Assembly: GCA_030647845.1 (NCBI GenBank)
Contig: JAUSIO010000054.1
Span: 1 to 5,875 of the forward strand
Length of the DNA stretch: 5,875 nt
Source of the DNA: a bacterium
Lineage (GTDB): Bacteria; Patescibacteriota; Minisyncoccia; Phycocordibacterales; SBAW01
Direction: 5' to 3'
Part shown: one piece after another, positions 4,351-5,875 of the stretch
Position numbering within the stretch: the stretch's first letter is position 1
How the letters are laid out: the number at the start of each line of letters is the position of its first letter
The notes under the pieces: generated by a model
Told to the model about the DNA's origin: nothing
What the model saw: only the letters and a program-made list of their open reading frames with translations
Databases searched by the model: none
Program-made: the position numbers and the translations under genes

Positions 4351-5403
4351 TTATTTCCCCTCGTTTGCTTTAATCCAAAAATATATATCCTCGAGTGCTT
4401 TGACGCCGTCGCCGGCGGCGATGTTGTTCTGATGATACAACTCATCAGTACAGTCGCCCGCCGCCCAAACTCCAAAAAAAACATCATCTGCTACGTTGTG
4501 GTGCCCCTGCGCCTCAGTCGCCATACCCAAGAGTATGCCTCCTTCGTCGCTTTCCCCACGCCTTGCATCTGAAACTTTTTTTGGAGTTTGGTTAAGTTGA
4601 TATGTGCGCTGGTTTTTTGGGTTGACTTTGATGCGGTTAAATTCGTCGAGCTCAACCAAACCTTCGACAAAGTCGGTCGAGGGGAGCATGCCCACTTCCA
4701 CAAACACGCCGGTAACCGCTAGCTCGCTTGTAGCGCCGGTCTCTTTGTTTTTGACAACGATACCCGTTACAAATGCATCTCCCTTTATCTCAACTGGCTC
4801 GGTGTTGGTGAGTACTTTAAAGTTTGGGTGTTTTTGCACCGCCTCGACCGTCGCGGGGTCGGCGCGGGCAAAGGTCGGGCTACGGTGTATCAACGTGACA
4901 CTTTTACAATATGCCAAAAGCTGTGCGGCGGTCTCAAACCCGGCGTTGCCACCACCCACGACCGCGACATCTTGGCCCGCAAACAGCGGGCCATCGCACG
5001 AGGCGCAGTAGGTGACGCCTTTATTCTCGAACTCGGCGGCACCCGGTACTTCGAGCTTGCGACGCACCCCGCCCGTTGCCACCAAGACCGCGCGTGCCTC
5101 AAACGCGTCTTTGTTTGTTTTTATTAAAAACGTTTCTCCACTTTTTTCTATCTTTGTGACGCGGCTGCCAAGTTTAATCTCGACTACATCATTCGCGTAC
5201 GCACGCAGGTGTTTCTCAAACGACTTCGCTAAGTCGAGGCCGGAAATTTTTTCGGTCCCTATCCAATTTTCCACCCCGAGCGAGTCGGTACTTTGCCCGC
5301 CGATTGCCTCTGCAACAAACACCGTCTTCAACCGCTTGCGCGCGGCATACACGCCCGCCGCCGTGCCCGCCGGCCCACCGCCTACAATCGCCAAATCAAA
5401 CAT
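4351..5403 (-). CDS. trxB: Thioredoxin-reductase-like FAD/NAD(P) disulfide oxidoreductase with an in-frame insertion
   Basis: This cytoplasmic flavoprotein is predicted to pass electrons from NAD(P)H via FAD to a thioredoxin-like partner. It has the FAD-binding GGGPAG (8-13), GGQSTDSLGVENWIG (35-49), the redox pair C133/C136 in CASCDG, a second nucleotide-binding GGGNAG (150-155), and the C-terminal FAD motif AAGDCTD...NIAAGDG (314-333). The usual HRRxxxR signature for NADPH is altered to HRSPTFAR (173-180), so coenzyme preference is uncertain. At 350 residues it is about 40 longer than typical. The surplus lies at about 268-310, between the NPKNQRT strand and GVWAAGDC, bounded by inverted repeats. 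No Shine-Dalgarno is seen: the start ATG lies inside a TAGAAGCTA repeat cluster. It is 56 bp after ftsZ on the same strand, so co-transcription is plausible. Confidence 0.9.
   Translation of the reverse strand: MFDLAIVGGGPAGTAAGVYAARKRLKTVFVAEAIGGQSTDSLGVENWIGTEKISGLDLAKSFEKHLRAYANDVVEIKLGSRVTKIEKSGETFLIKTNKDAFEARAVLVATGGVRRKLEVPGAAEFENKGVTYCASCDGPLFAGQDVAVVGGGNAGFETAAQLLAYCKSVTLIHRSPTFARADPATVEAVQKHPNFKVLTNTEPVEIKGDAFVTGIVVKNKETGATSELAVTGVFVEVGMLPSTDFVEGLVELDEFNRIKVNPKNQRTYQLNQTPKKVSDARRGESDEGGILLGMATEAQGHHNVADDVFFGVWAAGDCTDELYHQNNIAAGDGVKALEDIYFWIKANEGK
4465..4591 (-). repeat. In-frame palindromic insertion within trxB, bounded by 16-bp inverted repeats
   Basis: CCAAACTCCAAAAAAA (4465-4480) and TTTTTTTGGAGTTTGG (4576-4591) are perfect inverted repeats bracketing 95 bp. 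The minus strand encodes NQTPKKVSDARRGESD, then EGGILLGMATEAQG, then HHNVADDVFFGVW, with no stop. This hydrophilic block has no counterpart I know in thioredoxin reductases, and removing it restores normal length. The right-hand codons GVW also fit the conserved G-[VI]-[WF]-AAGD motif, so the exact borders between host and insert are unclear. There is no transposase, so it would be a non-autonomous element. Confidence 0.7.
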
Positions 5404-5462
5404 AGCTTCTAGCTTATAGCTTCTAGGACCTAGAAGCTAGACCCTAGTACCTGCAGAAGCTA
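5403..5462. repeat. TAGCTTCTAG repeat cluster between ftsZ and trxB
   Basis: TAGCTTCTAG occurs at 5403-5412 and 5417-5426. The inverted copy CTAGAAGCTA is at 5430-5439 and a partial inverted copy AGAAGCTA at 5455-5462. Copies two and three form a 10-bp hairpin with loop GAC. The cluster fills the whole spacer from the trxB ATG to the ftsZ stop codon and occupies the trxB ribosome-binding region. No T-tract follows it. Confidence 0.75.
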
Positions 5463-5875
5463 TTTGATTTTCCCGCGGCGGAGAAACGAGGGGACTGCCC
5501 CCCACTCGTCCTCGTCTTCATCTTTTTTTGGTTTTGCTTCGGGCGACTCCGACTTTTCTTCTCCGCCAGCTGGCGGACTCTTCTCTTTTGTGGTTGCGGT
5601 ATGGGCAGGTGCACTCGGCGTGTTAAATATTTTTCCTGCCTGCGCAGACAGGCCGAGTGGGGGGACGTCTGTTTCTTTTACGTCGCGGCCCCCAAAGGCA
5701 AACAGCTGGGTGCCGCGCGGGGCGATGCCAACCGCAGGAAAGCCGGTGGCAATGACCGTTACGCGCACATCGCCTTTTTTGAGTTTTTCGTCTTTAATCG
5801 CGCCAAAGATAATTTTGGCATTTGGGTCTACCGACTCGGTGATTATTTTTGCCGCTTCGTGCACCTCGAGCATCC
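5460..5875 (-). CDS. ftsZ: Cell division protein FtsZ, C-terminal part (5' end beyond the window)
   Basis: FtsZ is the tubulin-like GTPase that polymerises into the division ring at midcell. The GTP-binding domain lies outside the window. The visible part begins in the C-terminal globular subdomain with LEVHEAAKIITESVDPNA, then IIFGAIKDEKLKKGDVRVTV and IATGF, all typical of the family. A disordered linker rich in Pro, Ala, Lys and Glu follows, then an acidic patch (DEDEDEW) and the conserved tail peptide VPSFLRRGKIK, which matches the (I/V)P-x-FLR motif that binds FtsA- and ZipA-type partners. The Met at 5873 is internal, so the frame continues off the right edge. Palindromes at 5562-5577 and 5635-5652 lie in the linker. 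trxB follows 56 bp downstream. Confidence 0.93.
   Translation of the reverse strand, partial: MLEVHEAAKIITESVDPNAKIIFGAIKDEKLKKGDVRVTVIATGFPAVGIAPRGTQLFAFGGRDVKETDVPPLGLSAQAGKIFNTPSAPAHTATTKEKSPPAGGEEKSESPEAKPKKDEDEDEWGAVPSFLRRGKIK
5562..5577. repeat. Perfect 16-bp palindrome in the ftsZ linker
   Basis: TCCGCCAGCTGGCGGA is fully self-complementary and encodes SPPAGG within the disordered FtsZ linker. From memory, this sequence recurs across Parcubacteria-like genomes; the copy number here cannot be tested from one window. Confidence 0.8.
5635..5652. repeat. 18-bp near-perfect palindrome in the ftsZ linker
   Basis: CCTGCCTGC (5635-5643) and GCAGACAGG (5644-5652) are inverted with one mismatch. 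The minus strand reads LSAQAGK. It shares the CCTGCCTG core with the degraded stem-loop at 141-154 upstream of purH. Confidence 0.65.

Noticed and set aside
4604..5419. Plus-strand frames opposite trxB
   Set aside because: Shadow frames; all recognisable motifs are on the minus strand.
5403..5462. CRISPR array
   Set aside because: The repeats are only about 10 bp, are in both orientations and have no regular spacers.

Overview
The window most resembles a chromosomal fragment of a Candidate Phyla Radiation (Patescibacteria, Parcubacteria-like) bacterium. Three things point that way: short GC-rich palindromes sit both between and inside genes (for example TCCGCCAGCTGGCGGA in the ftsZ tail), hairpins flank genes, and purine synthesis is represented by a stand-alone AICAR transformylase. 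This assignment is an inference from style and gene content; no rRNA or ribosomal protein is present to confirm it. All reading frames fit the standard bacterial code, with TAA, TAG and TGA used as stops.

Layout, left to right. A tRNA-Glu (anticodon TTC), cut by the left edge, runs directly into a perfect 23-bp hairpin (61-110). A promoter region with small stem-loops (111-237) leads to a plus-strand AICAR transformylase (238-1281), closed by a strong intrinsic terminator. A 215-bp gap between convergent genes follows. Next comes a minus-strand MarR/LdtR-like regulator (1497-1991) with its own terminator. It is divergent from a plus-strand membrane-anchored conserved protein (2160-3275), and the shared 168-bp spacer holds a 24-bp imperfect palindrome overlapping the predicted marR promoter. 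That anchored protein converges on a minus-strand VanX-type D-Ala-D-Ala dipeptidase (3293-4261), with a shared hairpin between them. Further right, and on the same strand as the dipeptidase, lie a thioredoxin-reductase-like flavoprotein (4351-5403) and the 3' part of ftsZ (5460 to the right edge).

How the genes may fit together. ftsZ and the reductase are 56 bp apart on one strand and could be co-transcribed. The dipeptidase has a consensus TTGACA promoter of its own, and no terminator was seen after the reductase, so read-through is possible. FtsZ, the D-Ala-D-Ala dipeptidase and a regulator resembling the alphaproteobacterial L,D-transpeptidase regulator LdtR give the region a cell-division/cell-wall flavour. 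The purine enzyme and tRNA look unrelated to it.

The most interesting structure is in the reductase gene. About 40 extra codons, bounded by perfect 16-bp inverted repeats (4465-4480 and 4576-4591), interrupt the conserved C-terminal part in frame. Without them the protein would have the usual length of about 310 residues. This looks like a palindromic element inserted within a coding gene, analogous in architecture to Rickettsia palindromic elements.
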